A DNA stretch of 64,000 nt, from NCBI RefSeq assembly GCF_005047355.1, contig NZ_SUMC01000032.1, positions 1 through 64,000 of the forward strand, read 5' to 3'. Shown one piece after another: positions 1-7,584 of the stretch. The stretch is from Actinacidiphila oryziradicis (GTDB lineage Bacteria > Actinomycetota > Actinomycetes > Streptomycetales > Streptomycetaceae). Position 1 is the first letter of the stretch. The number at the start of each line of letters is the position of its first letter. The notes below the pieces were generated by a model, which was not told the DNA's origin, did not search any database, and saw only the letters and a list, made by a program, of their open reading frames with translations. The translations under genes were made by a program, and so were the position numbers.

Positions 1-119
1 AAACCGGCCTGCCCGGGGTATTTTATAGTCTGGCATTGACTTTTGGCACGCTGTTGAGTTCTCAAGGAACGGAAGCTTCCTTCGAGACCGTCTCACCGGC
101 CCCTCCGGGCTTTCCCTTC
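1..119 (-). promoter_or_regulatory. rRNA operon leader block, transcribed leftwards
   Basis: Read on the minus strand, positions 65-47 give TTGAGAACTCAACAGCGTG, followed by GCCAAAAGTCAATGCCAG. I recognise this as the conserved leader segment that lies between the promoters and the 16S gene in Streptomyces rRNA operons, where it serves antitermination and RNase processing. The 16S gene itself would start to the left of position 1 and is not in the window. This rests on remembered similarity, not on an alignment. Confidence 0.7.
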
Positions 120-300
120 GTGTTTCCAACCTTACCAGATCCGTTTCGCGTTTCCGCTCTTCGTTTCCGGCCCCCTGCTGGAGCGGGGTTTTTGTTTCGC
201 GCCTTCCGGCGTGTCCACTACTTTAGCGGGTTTCCCTCCGGGCTCCTAATCGAGCCTTTCGAATCAAATTCAGGCATGCTGAAATTGACCCCGCCGGGGT
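120..300 (-). promoter_or_regulatory. candidate tandem rRNA promoters
   Basis: The minus strand contains two -10-like hexamers, TAAAGT at 225-220 and TAAGGT at 134-129, upstream of the leader block. The -35 elements are weak, as is common for Streptomyces rrn promoters. A further -10-like TAGTGT lies at 382-377. The short reading frames over 36-620 show no recognisable protein. The rest of 300-484 shows nothing further that I can support. Confidence 0.4.
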
Positions 301-484
301 GCCGTGCAGTAGTGGTTGCCGCCGGTGCGGCTTGAGTGGCTACCGCGGACCGTTACCAGTCCGAAGCAGCTGTACGACACTACACCAGGGTGCGCGGAGC
401 ACCAAAACTCGTCCCTGCGGACACGTTTGAGGCATGCGCCGGGGGGCATTTACATGCGCTTGAGCACCATCCACCGCACGGCCG

Positions 485-1208
485 TCATGGTTGGCGGGCC
501 TGGACAAGGAGGAACGGCGGCAGGCCGGCCCGTTGTGGCTGTTGGGCGGTCAACTGGGCGTTGGGGGCGGGCTCGGCCATGGCCTCGATCGTGAACCCGT
601 GTCCGATCAGCGCGGTGACGTAGGTCGACAGCGTCCGGTGCTGATTCCCCGGCCCGGCGGGCGCCCTCCGGGTTGGCGGAGCGCCAGAATCCCTCGGCCA
701 GGTAGCTGCCGATGACCCGGCGGGGCGTTCCGTCCTCCGCTTCGGTCCATGTCGCGTGCGGTACCTCGAAGCATGGGTGCGGGACGGTGAAGACCAGACG
801 CCCACCCGCCACCAGGACGCGGCGTACTGCGGTGAGCGCGGCCGGAAGGTCGGGCACGTTGTTGAGCGAAAGCCCGGCAATCACCCATTCGACGGAGCTG
901 GTGGGGACGGTCGAGAGCGTGCATCCGTCGTCCACCGCATAGACGGCACCGGTCCGGCGGTCGGCTTCGGCGGCCCGGGCGTGGTGGATCAGGCGCGGCG
1001 CCGGATCGATGCCGATGACGGAAGCGCTGCGGGCGGCCACCGCGCGGGTGAGGATGCCCTCGCCGCAGCCGAGATCGAGGATGCGCTGATCCCCCAGGTC
1101 GTCAGGAAGACGGTCGAGGAGGATGTCACGGGCGAAGTCGTGCATCGCGGAACCGGCCCGCAGGAGCTCCGCGTACCAGTCGGCGATCGTGTTCCAGGAG
1201 TCAGCCAT
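485..1208 (-). pseudogene. SAM-dependent methyltransferase with a one-base frameshift
   Basis: Class I methyltransferase of about 240 residues. It starts at ATG 1208 (MADSWNTIADWYAELL) and has the SAM-binding glycine loop in ILDLGCGEG and a later acidic strand in VYAVDDG. The frame runs in register to ANPEGARRAG, then the expected C-terminus (NQHRTLSTYVTALIGHGF through LVQARQP) continues in another frame. The switch maps to a run of four C at 647-650 on the plus strand. Removing one base restores a single reading frame. The span is 724 nt, one more than a multiple of three. It could be a true frameshift or a homopolymer sequencing error. The substrate is unknown. The gene is divergent from the trpS leader. 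Confidence 0.75.
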
Positions 1209-1304
1209 CGAGACCACGACCCTACTGGTGACCCCCTGAGGGTGGTGCGTCTCAAGTGCTGCAAACCGGTGGCGGGCGACTCGCCCAAGCGATATGTTCC
1301 GAGT

Positions 1305-1346
1305 ATGACTATGCATGCGCACTCCACTCAGTGGTGGGCCGCCTGA
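1305..1346 (+). CDS. Trp leader peptide of trpS (MTMHAHSTQWWAA)
   Basis: A 13-codon reading frame with two adjacent Trp codons (1332-1337) ends with TGA at 1344-1346, about 120 nt before trpS. A shorter start at ATG 1311 gives MHAHSTQWWAA. Actinobacterial trp leader peptides share the HST-x-WW core. No Shine-Dalgarno sequence is visible. GATATG at 1291-1296 sits where a -10 element would give a transcript beginning at or near ATG 1305, so it may be leaderless. Its role would be to stall ribosomes when Trp-tRNA is scarce. Confidence 0.75.
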   Translation: MTMHAHSTQWWAA

Positions 1347-1400
1347 CGGCGGCCGGCGTTCAGCGCATGCGTTCCACGGCCGCCGCCTCGGCGGCCGTTC
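1337..1400 (+). promoter_or_regulatory. ribosome-mediated transcription attenuator of trpS
   Basis: Four mutually complementary segments follow the Trp codons. Segment 1 is GGCCGCC at 1337-1343 and segment 2 is GGCGGCC at 1348-1354. Segment 3 is ACGGCCGCC at 1376-1384 and segment 4 is GGCGGCCGT at 1390-1398. Pairs 1:2 and 3:4 give a protector and a terminator hairpin, and 2:3 gives an antiterminator. A ribosome stalled at the Trp codons would cover segment 1 and favour 2:3, allowing trpS transcription. The T-tract after 3:4 is short (TTCGCGTTTC). The pairing is seen directly. The regulation is inferred from the classic trp attenuator design. Confidence 0.72.
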
Positions 1401-1463
1401 GCGTTTCTCCTGGAGCTCGCGGCCGACGGAAGCGGCGGCCCGACATAGGAGACGACGACACAG

Positions 1464-2462
1464 GTGACGCGGATCTTCAGCGGGGTCAAGCCGACCGGGC
1501 ATCTCACGTTGGGCAATTACCTCGGCGCGGTGCGCAGGTGGGCACAGAGCGATCAACACCGCGCGGACGCGCTGTTCTGCATCGTGGATCTGCATGCGCT
1601 CACGGTCGAGCATGATCCGGCGCGGGTGCGGCGGCTGAGCAGGCAGGCGGCGACCCTGTTGCTGGCCGCGGGGTTGGATCCGGAGGTGTGCACGGTGTTC
1701 GTGCAGAGCCATGTGGACGAGCACACGCGGTTGTCCTACGTCCTGGAGTGCACGGCCACGGACGGGGAGATGCGGCGGATGGTCCAGTACAAGGAGAAGG
1801 CGGCGCTGGAGCAGAGGCGCGGGGGGAGTGTGCGGCTGTCGCTGCTCACGTATCCGGTGCTGATGGCGGCGGACATTCTGGCCTACGGAACGGATGAGGT
1901 GCCGGTGGGGGACGACCAGGCGCAGCATGTGGAGCTGACTCGGGATCTGGCGGTTCGGTTCAACCAGCGGTACGGGCACACCTTTGTCGTGCCGAAGGCC
2001 GTGCATCCGCCGGTGGCCGCGCGGGTGATGAATCTGCAGGATCCGGGCTCGAAGATGGGGAAGTCGGACGACGTGTCGTCCGGGATCGTCTATCTGCTCG
2101 ATGAGCCGGATGTCGTCCGTAGGAAGGTGCTGCGGGCGGTGACGGACAGCGGGCGCGAGGTGGAGTACGACCGGCAGGCGAAGCCTGGGGTGGCGAATCT
2201 GCTGGAGATCCTGGCGGCGTGCACGGGGCAGGAGCCGGGGGCGCTGGCGGGGCGGTACGACTCGTACGGGGCTTTGAAGAAGGACACGGCGGAGGCGGTC
2301 GTCGAGTTGCTGCGGCCGTTGCAGGCGCGGCATGCGGAGCTGTGTGCGGATCCGGGATACGTGGACGGGGTACTGCGGGCCGGGGCGGAGCGGGCGCGGG
2401 GACTTGCGCGGCCGAGGGTGGACGCGGCCTACCGGGGGGTCGGGCTGCTGCTGCCGGGGTAG
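1464..2462 (+). CDS. trpS: tryptophanyl-tRNA synthetase (auxiliary, TrpRS1-like)
   Basis: Class I aminoacyl-tRNA synthetase of 332 residues that charges tRNA-Trp in the cytoplasm. The HIGH-type signature is in PTGHLTLGN (residues 10-18) and the KMSKS-type loop is KMGKS (197-201). The start is GTG 1464, preceded by AGGAGA at 1447-1452. The attenuator upstream fits what I recall of S. coelicolor trpRS1 (SCO3334), an indolmycin-resistant auxiliary enzyme controlled by ribosome-mediated attenuation. If this is the orthologue, a constitutive housekeeping TrpRS should exist elsewhere in the genome. Indolmycin resistance is not readable from the sequence by eye. A convergent hairpin separates it from proC. 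Confidence 0.95.
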   Translation: MTRIFSGVKPTGHLTLGNYLGAVRRWAQSDQHRADALFCIVDLHALTVEHDPARVRRLSRQAATLLLAAGLDPEVCTVFVQSHVDEHTRLSYVLECTATDGEMRRMVQYKEKAALEQRRGGSVRLSLLTYPVLMAADILAYGTDEVPVGDDQAQHVELTRDLAVRFNQRYGHTFVVPKAVHPPVAARVMNLQDPGSKMGKSDDVSSGIVYLLDEPDVVRRKVLRAVTDSGREVEYDRQAKPGVANLLEILAACTGQEPGALAGRYDSYGALKKDTAEAVVELLRPLQARHAELCADPGYVDGVLRAGAERARGLARPRVDAAYRGVGLLLPG

Positions 2463-2482
2463 TCGGGGTGGCTGTCGGTTGT

Positions 2483-2516
2483 GGCCGGGGGCAGGTTTGT
2501 GGACACTGCCCCGGCC
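2483..2516. terminator. hairpin between convergent trpS and proC
   Basis: GGCCGGGGGCAG at 2483-2494 pairs with CTGCCCCGGCC at 2506-2516, with one bulged G and an 11-nt loop. It lies between two convergent genes and can serve both strands. Confidence 0.55.
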
Positions 2517-2587
2517 GTGATCGCCGGTGTCACCTTAGGGGTGCCCCGCTCGGGCGGCGTAGTGATTAATCGGCCACGCAGGACCCG

Positions 2588-3394
2588 TTAGTGGCTCGCT
2601 CCCAGTTCGCGGCTGCGGTCGCGGGCGGCTTCGAGGGCGTCGAGGAGGGCGGCGCGGACGCCGTGCTTTTCGAGCTCGCGGATGGCGTTGATGGTGGTGC
2701 CGGCGGGAGAGGTGACGGCCTCGCGGAGCTTGACGGGGTGCTCGCCGCTGTCGCGGAGCATGACGGCGGCGCCGATGGCGGATTGCACGATGAGGTCGTG
2801 GGCCTGGGCGCGGGGCAGGCCGAGGAGGATGCCGGCGTCGGTCATGGCTTCCACGAGGTAGTAGAAGTAGGCGGGGCCGGAGCCGGAGAGGGCCGTGGCG
2901 GCGTCCTGCTGGTGTTCGGGGACGCGGAGGGTTTTGCCGACGGGCTTGAAGATCTCTTCGGCGCGCAGGAGGTGGGCCTCGGTGGCGTGGCTGCCGGCGG
3001 AGATGACGGACATGCCTTCGTCGACGAGGACGGGCGTATTGGGCATGACACGTACGACGGCGATGCCCTCGGCGAGCCGGTCCTCGAAGAACGAGGTGGG
3101 GATGCCGGCGGCGGCGCTGATGACGAGGCGGTCTTCGGCGACGTGCGGGGCGAGCTCGTCGAGGAGGGCGGCCATGTCCTGCGGCTTGGTGGCGAGGATG
3201 AGGGTGTCGGCGGTCTTGGCGGCCTCGGCGTTGGTCACGGCCTCGACGCCGTAGCGGGTACGGAGTTCCTCGGCGCGGTCCGCGCGGCGGGCGGTGACGA
3301 GGAGGTTTTCCGGCTTCCAGCCGGCGCGGAGCATCCCGGAGAGGAGGGCTTCGCCGATCTTGCCGGTGCCAAGGACTGCGACTTTCTGGCTCAT
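2588..3394 (-). CDS. proC: pyrroline-5-carboxylate reductase
   Basis: Last step of proline synthesis: NAD(P)H reduction of pyrroline-5-carboxylate. The 268-residue protein has an N-terminal Rossmann glycine motif (VLGTGKIGEALLSGM) and the family signature region near the C-terminus, from ALSGSGPAYFYYLVEAM through LREAVTSPAGTTINAI. The start MSQKVAVLG at 3394 matches the usual family N-terminus. ATG 3403 would add three residues, and the much longer upstream extension is repeat DNA. No operon partner is evident. Upstream lie four palindromic repeats. Confidence 0.95.
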   Translation of the reverse strand: MSQKVAVLGTGKIGEALLSGMLRAGWKPENLLVTARRADRAEELRTRYGVEAVTNAEAAKTADTLILATKPQDMAALLDELAPHVAEDRLVISAAAGIPTSFFEDRLAEGIAVVRVMPNTPVLVDEGMSVISAGSHATEAHLLRAEEIFKPVGKTLRVPEHQQDAATALSGSGPAYFYYLVEAMTDAGILLGLPRAQAHDLIVQSAIGAAVMLRDSGEHPVKLREAVTSPAGTTINAIRELEKHGVRAALLDALEAARDRSRELGASH

Positions 3395-3448
3395 GAGGTC
3401 CATGGTCCCACTGCGGCGCGCTGCGCTGCGCTGGGCGGGGTGCGGTTT

Positions 3449-3660
3449 ACGGCCTGCGGGCCGTGGGCGGTCACTTGCGCCTGCGGCGCACTGCGCCGCA
3501 CTCGGCGGCGATGCGATGACGGCCTGCAGGCCATGACCCGCACCTGCCGCGCACTGTCTGCACTCGGCCACGGTGCGGTGACGGCCTGCGGACCGTGACC
3601 CACGCATACGGGCGCGCTGCCTTGCACACCGCGACGGTGCGGTGACGGCCTACGGACCGT
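3449..3660. repeat. four spaced copies of a 16-bp palindromic repeat
   Basis: Near-identical copies of ACGGCCTGCGGACCGT lie at 3449-3464, 3519-3534, 3581-3596 and 3645-3660, spaced 70, 62 and 64 bp apart. Each can fold as ACGG-CC-loop-GG-CCGT and is often preceded by GGTGCGGTG. Together they fill the 300-bp gap between proC and the ABC permease gene. They are probably an expanded intergenic palindrome family. No gene is visible here. Confidence 0.75.
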
Positions 3661-3712
3661 GGGCGGGGGTTGCCACTCTCCTCCAGGCTTCGGCCGGAGG
3701 GGGCGCCGCCGG

Positions 3713-4450
3713 TCACGCCGTGCGGCGGCGTAGGGTCGCGGCGCCGAGGGCGAGGGCTAGGAGGGCGCAGGCGGCGACGATTGCGAGGTCGCGGATGAAG
3801 TCGCCGGTGACGCCGGTGTGCTGGAGGACCTCTTTCATGCCGTCGACGGCGTAGGACATGGGGAGGACGTTGGAGAGTGCCTCCAGGGCCGGGTGCATGC
3901 GGTCGCGGGGGACGAGGAGGCCGCAGAGCAGGACCTGGGGGAGGATCACGGCCGGCATGAACTGGACGGCCTGGAATTCGCTGGCGGCGAAGGCGCTGAC
4001 GAAGAGGCCGAGGGCGGTGCCGAGGAAGGCGTCGGCGAGGGCGACGACGAGCAGCAGCCAGGGGGAGCCGGTGACGTCGAGGCCGAGGGCGAAGACGGCG
4101 AGGCCGGTGGCGAGGAAGGCCTGGACGACGGCGACGGCGCCGAAGGCGATGGCGTATCCGGCGAGGAGGTCGCCTTTGCCCAGGGGCATGGCGAGGAGGC
4201 GTTCGAGGGTGCCGGAGGTGCGTTCGCGCAGGGTGGCGATAGAGGTCACCAGGAACATGGTGATGAGCGGGAAGATGCCGAGGAGCGAGGCGCCGACGGA
4301 GTCGAAGGTGTGCGGGCTGGAGTCGTAGACCCAGGAGAGCAGGGCGAGCAGCACGCAGGGGACGACGAGCATCAGAGCGACGGTGCGGGGGTCGTGGCGG
4401 AGCTGGAGCAGTACCCGGCGGGCGGTGGCGAAGGTGCGGTGCGGGTTCAT
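3713..4450 (-). CDS. ABC-2 type transporter permease
   Basis: A 245-residue integral membrane protein with about six hydrophobic segments: two in the first third (TVALMLVVPCVLLALL, GIFPLITMFLVTSI) and four later. The motif RERTSGTLERLLAMPL is typical of ABC-2 exporter permeases. The start ATG overlaps the last four bases of the upstream ATPase gene (4447-4450), so the two are translationally coupled. The substrate cannot be assigned. Drug or lipid export is the usual role of this class. Confidence 0.92.
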   Translation of the reverse strand: MNPHRTFATARRVLLQLRHDPRTVALMLVVPCVLLALLSWVYDSSPHTFDSVGASLLGIFPLITMFLVTSIATLRERTSGTLERLLAMPLGKGDLLAGYAIAFGAVAVVQAFLATGLAVFALGLDVTGSPWLLLVVALADAFLGTALGLFVSAFAASEFQAVQFMPAVILPQVLLCGLLVPRDRMHPALEALSNVLPMSYAVDGMKEVLQHTGVTGDFIRDLAIVAACALLALALGAATLRRRTA

Positions 4451-5223
4451 CGGCGGGCCTCCTCAAGGGACTTGGCCTGGTCTACGAGGTGCAGGAAGGC
4501 GCCCTCGACGGTTTCGGAGCCGGTGCGGGTGCGCAGGGCTTCGGGGGTGTCTCCCCCAAACTCCGTTTGGGAGGTGCCCCCAGCGAGGATCCGGCCGTCG
4601 CGCATGAGAAGGAGGCGGTGGCAGCGTTCGGCCTCGTCCATGACGTGGGAGGAGATGAGGAGGGTGGCGCCGCGCTCGGCGGCGAGGCGGTGGAAGAGGT
4701 TCCACAGGTCGCGGCGGAGGACGGGGTCGAGGCCGACGGTGGGCTCGTCGAGGACGAGGAGCTCGGGCTCGCCGAGCAGCGCTACGGCGAGGGAGACGCG
4801 GCTGCGCTGGCCGCCGGAGAGGTTGCCGGCGAGGGCGGCGGCGTGCGAGGTGAGGTCGACGTCGGCGAGGGCGCGGTCGACCGTGTCACGGGGGGTGCCG
4901 AGGATGGCGGCGAAGTAGGCCAGATTCTGGCGGACGGTCAGGTCGTCGTAGATGGAGGGGGCCTGGGCGACGTAGCCGATGCGGGGGCGGAGGGCGCGGT
5001 CGCCGGCGGGGCGGCCGAGGACGTCGAGGGTGCCGGTGACGCGGGCCTGGGTGCCGACGATGGAGCGGATCAGGGTCGATTTGCCGCAGCCGCTGGGGCC
5101 GAGGAGGCCGGTGATCTGGCCTTGGGGGATGCTGAATTCGAGGCCGTCGAGAACGGTGCGGCCGCCGCGGACGACGACGAGGCCGCTCGCCCGGATCGCG
5201 GGCTCCCCACTTTTATTCATCAT
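4447..5223 (-). CDS. ABC transporter ATP-binding protein
   Basis: ATPase partner of the overlapping permease. It has Walker A GPSGCGKST, signature LSGGQRSR, Walker B LLVLDEPTVGLD and the H-loop SSHVMDEAE. The first residues are MMNKSGEPAIRASGL, with ATG at 5223. That ATG lies inside a 20-bp palindrome and just downstream of a good promoter, so the mRNA is probably leaderless. A longer start at 5268 would place the promoter inside the gene. Residues in ILAGGTSQTEFGGDTPEAL are encoded by a repeat-like palindrome (4551-4574) that appears inserted in frame before the C-terminal segment. Confidence 0.93.
   Translation of the reverse strand: MMNKSGEPAIRASGLVVVRGGRTVLDGLEFSIPQGQITGLLGPSGCGKSTLIRSIVGTQARVTGTLDVLGRPAGDRALRPRIGYVAQAPSIYDDLTVRQNLAYFAAILGTPRDTVDRALADVDLTSHAAALAGNLSGGQRSRVSLAVALLGEPELLVLDEPTVGLDPVLRRDLWNLFHRLAAERGATLLISSHVMDEAERCHRLLLMRDGRILAGGTSQTEFGGDTPEALRTRTGSETVEGAFLHLVDQAKSLEEARR
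4551..4574. repeat. palindromic repeat inside the ABC ATPase gene
   Basis: CTCCCCCAAAC and GTTTGGGAG flank a 4-nt loop and are followed by GTGCCCCC. This resembles the intergenic elements ending in GGGAGGTGCCCCC found at 19200, 19650, 51990 and 57270. It is read through in frame on the minus strand as TSQTEFGGD. The spacing in protein family members suggests an insertion of about eight or nine codons. Confidence 0.6.
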
Positions 5224-5233
5224 GTGATGAATA
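5214..5233. promoter_or_regulatory. 20-bp operator-like palindrome over the ATPase start codon
   Basis: TATTCATCA-TG-TGATGAATA is a perfect 9-bp inverted repeat with a 2-bp centre. It covers the ATG at 5223 and the -10 region of the minus-strand promoter. A dimeric repressor bound here would block transcription start. No regulator gene is adjacent, so the cognate protein is unknown. Confidence 0.65.
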
Positions 5234-5259
5234 TGCTCTCGCGGCCGTCTCCCCGTCAA
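5230..5259 (-). promoter_or_regulatory. promoter of the ABC transporter operon
   Basis: On the minus strand, TTGACG (5259-5254) is followed after 18 bp by CATATT (5235-5230). The predicted start point falls at about 5223, the A of the ATG, consistent with a leaderless transcript. No ribosome-binding site precedes this ATG. Confidence 0.55.
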
Positions 5260-5411
5260 GCGCCGCACGGGAATGAGCCGGAGTGAACGGAGTGAAGGGG
5301 CTTGCGCTTTGGTAACACTGTGTTCACAGCCCGATTACTCTATGACTTGCGCATTGGCATCTGGCTGTGGACACAATGGAGTCCGCTGTCCAACAGCGCG
5401 GGAGGGAACGG

Positions 5412-5786
5412 GTGGCAAAGCTCTGGACGCTCGCGCGGGGATTCGTCGCGCTGCTGTCGGTACTGCTCGCGTTAGCCCTCCTCAGCGACGGGCCCACGGC
5501 CCTGCCGCTGCCCCCCGCCAAGTCGTCCGCCGCACTGTCCGCGGACGACGGCGACCCGGCCTACGCCGTCGCCACCACCGAGAAGCGCCGTCAGCCCGCC
5601 GCCGTCACCCGGCCGCAGCCCCGCACAACCAGGGCACTCCGGCAGCCGGCCCCCGCCGGGCGCCGGCAGGCCGCCGAAACGGCGGAGGACATGGCCGCCG
5701 AGCTGCTTCCCGTCGCCCGCCGCCATGGCGCGCACCGGCACAGACCGGGCGGAGTCCCCGCCGCACTCCAGGTGTTCCGCTGCTGA
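5412..5786 (+). CDS. small secreted or membrane-anchored hypothetical protein
   Basis: A 124-residue protein starting at GTG 5412 (VAKLWTLARGFVALLSVLLALALL), preceded by GGAGGG at 5401-5406. The longer frame from 5367 lacks a ribosome-binding site. One hydrophobic segment near the N-terminus looks like a signal peptide or anchor. The rest is rich in Ala, Arg, Pro and His and ends in GGVPAALQVFRC. I recall similar streptomycete proteins with this C-terminus but no function. It is separated from the next gene by 240 bp and has no clear partner. Confidence 0.7.
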   Translation: MAKLWTLARGFVALLSVLLALALLSDGPTALPLPPAKSSAALSADDGDPAYAVATTEKRRQPAAVTRPQPRTTRALRQPAPAGRRQAAETAEDMAAELLPVARRHGAHRHRPGGVPAALQVFRC

Positions 5787-6028
5787 GCGCGACTCCGCGC
5801 TTCGCACACCCCTGACGCTGCGGCGCGGTGGGCGCGCGGGCGCGTGGCAACGACCTCGGACCGGTCCCGGCGGTACGGGACTGGCTCACCGAGCCGTTGC
5901 CCGCCGGGCTGCCCTCGGACGGCGGCCCGGATGTCACCGCAGCCGTGCGGCACGGCTGCGGACGCACGGCTGGATCTACGACATACAAACCGGTTCCTCT
6001 CCCTCTGACCCCCACCAGGAGGCTTCCC

Positions 6029-7504
6029 ATGGCACATTCCCACTCTCCGCCGCGTATGTGGCGGGCCGACGTCACCGCGTCCGTCGTCGTGTTCCTCGTT
6101 GCCCTCCCCCTCTGTGTCGGCGTTGCTGTCGCCTCGGGCGCGCCGGCCGAGGCCGGACTCATAACCGGGATCGTCGGCGGACTCGTCACCGGTCTGCTGC
6201 CGGGCAGCTCTTTGCAGGTCAGCGGGCCGGCCGCCGGGCTTACCGTGCTCGTGTACGAAGCTGTACAGGAGTACGGCCTCGGCGGCCTCGGCGTCATCGT
6301 GTTGCTCACCGGCATCGTCCAGCTGCTGCTAGGAGCGCTGGGCTTCGGGCGCTGGTTCCGGGCGATCTCGGTAGCCGTCGTGGAGGGCATGCTCGCCGGG
6401 ATCGGCCTCGTCATCATCGCCGGACAGCTCTACGCCATGGCCGATGCCAAGGCGCCCGCCTCCGGGCCGGAAAAACTCACCGGACTGCCGGGACTGGTGG
6501 CTGATGTCGCCGGGTCGTCCGCCATGCTCGCCGCGTTCGGCATCGGCGCCGGCACGATCGCCGTCATGGCGCTGTGGAAGCGGATGCCCGCCAGGGCCCG
6601 GCTGGTGCCGGGCGCGCTGGTCGCCGTCGTCAGCGCGACAGCCGCCGCCACACTGCTGTCGCTGCCGGTGAAAAAGGTCGAGGTGCGAGGGCTGCTCGGC
6701 TCCATCTCCTTCCCCGGTCCGGAGGACTTCGGGCGGCTCGGCGGTCTCGGGGTCATCGGCACCGTACTGGCGTTCACGCTCATCGCCTCCGCCGAGAGCC
6801 TGTTCAGCGCGGCGGCCGTCGACCGGCTGCACGACGGCCCCCGCACCTCGTACGACAAGGAACTCATGGCCCAGGGCGTGGGCAACGCCGTATGCGGTGT
6901 GCTCGGCGCGCTTCCGATGACCGCGGTCATCGTGCGCAGCGCGGCCAACGTCCAGGCCGGCGCCCGCACCAAGGCCTCCCGGGTGCTGCACGGGGTGTGG
7001 CTGCTGCTCTTCGCGGCGCTGCTGCCGGCCGCGCTCGGCGTGATCCCGGTCGCGGCCCTCGCGGGTGTGCTGGTGTACGCGGGCTGGAAGCTGCTTCCGC
7101 TCCAGGAGCTGGTCCCGCTGTGGCGGGAGCACCGCGGCGAGGCGGTGATCCTGGTGATCACGGCGGGGGCGATCGTGGTGGTGAACATGTTCGAGGGAGT
7201 GCTGATCGGGCTCGCGCTGTCGGTCGTCAAGACCGCGTGGGAGACCTCGCACGTCCATGTCGATGTGGACCAGCTGGAGCTGGAGGGCGACGGGCCGCTC
7301 ACGGTACGGGTCTCGGGCAATGCCACCTTCCTGCGGCTGCCGAAAATGCTCGACAGCCTTGAGGCGCTGCCCGCCGGGCGCCCCGTCGAGCTGGATCTGA
7401 CCGGGCTGCGCCACCAGGACCATGCGAGCGGCATGGCGCTGGTGGGGTGGCTGGAGCGGCACAACTCGCAGAGTGCGGCAATGGCGCGGGTCGCGACCAC
7501 CTGA
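6029..7504 (+). CDS. SulP family inorganic anion transporter
   Basis: A 491-residue membrane protein starting at ATG 6029 with AGGAGG at 6017-6022. The N-terminal two thirds contain roughly 10-12 hydrophobic segments, including the SulP features LPGSSLQVSGPAAGLTVLV and FTLIASAESLFSAAAVD. The soluble C-terminal part is a STAS-like domain (VRVSGNATFLRLPKMLDSL, VELDLTGLRHQDHASGMALVGWL). SulP proteins move sulfate, bicarbonate or related anions. No carbonic anhydrase or sulfur gene is next to it, so the substrate is open. Confidence 0.92.
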   Translation: MAHSHSPPRMWRADVTASVVVFLVALPLCVGVAVASGAPAEAGLITGIVGGLVTGLLPGSSLQVSGPAAGLTVLVYEAVQEYGLGGLGVIVLLTGIVQLLLGALGFGRWFRAISVAVVEGMLAGIGLVIIAGQLYAMADAKAPASGPEKLTGLPGLVADVAGSSAMLAAFGIGAGTIAVMALWKRMPARARLVPGALVAVVSATAAATLLSLPVKKVEVRGLLGSISFPGPEDFGRLGGLGVIGTVLAFTLIASAESLFSAAAVDRLHDGPRTSYDKELMAQGVGNAVCGVLGALPMTAVIVRSAANVQAGARTKASRVLHGVWLLLFAALLPAALGVIPVAALAGVLVYAGWKLLPLQELVPLWREHRGEAVILVITAGAIVVVNMFEGVLIGLALSVVKTAWETSHVHVDVDQLELEGDGPLTVRVSGNATFLRLPKMLDSLEALPAGRPVELDLTGLRHQDHASGMALVGWLERHNSQSAAMARVATT

Positions 7505-7584
7505 GGCTCCTCCCTGGGGCGGTCCGAACCCCGGGCCGTCTCAGGGTCCATCCCTATGGCGATGGCGGGCGGGGCGTCGCGGCG

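Noticed and set aside
450-2333. A 627-codon minus-strand frame spanning the methyltransferase and antisense trpS.
   Set aside because: Its N-terminal part is Arg/Pro/His shadow sequence. Only the part from MADSWNT onward is a real protein.
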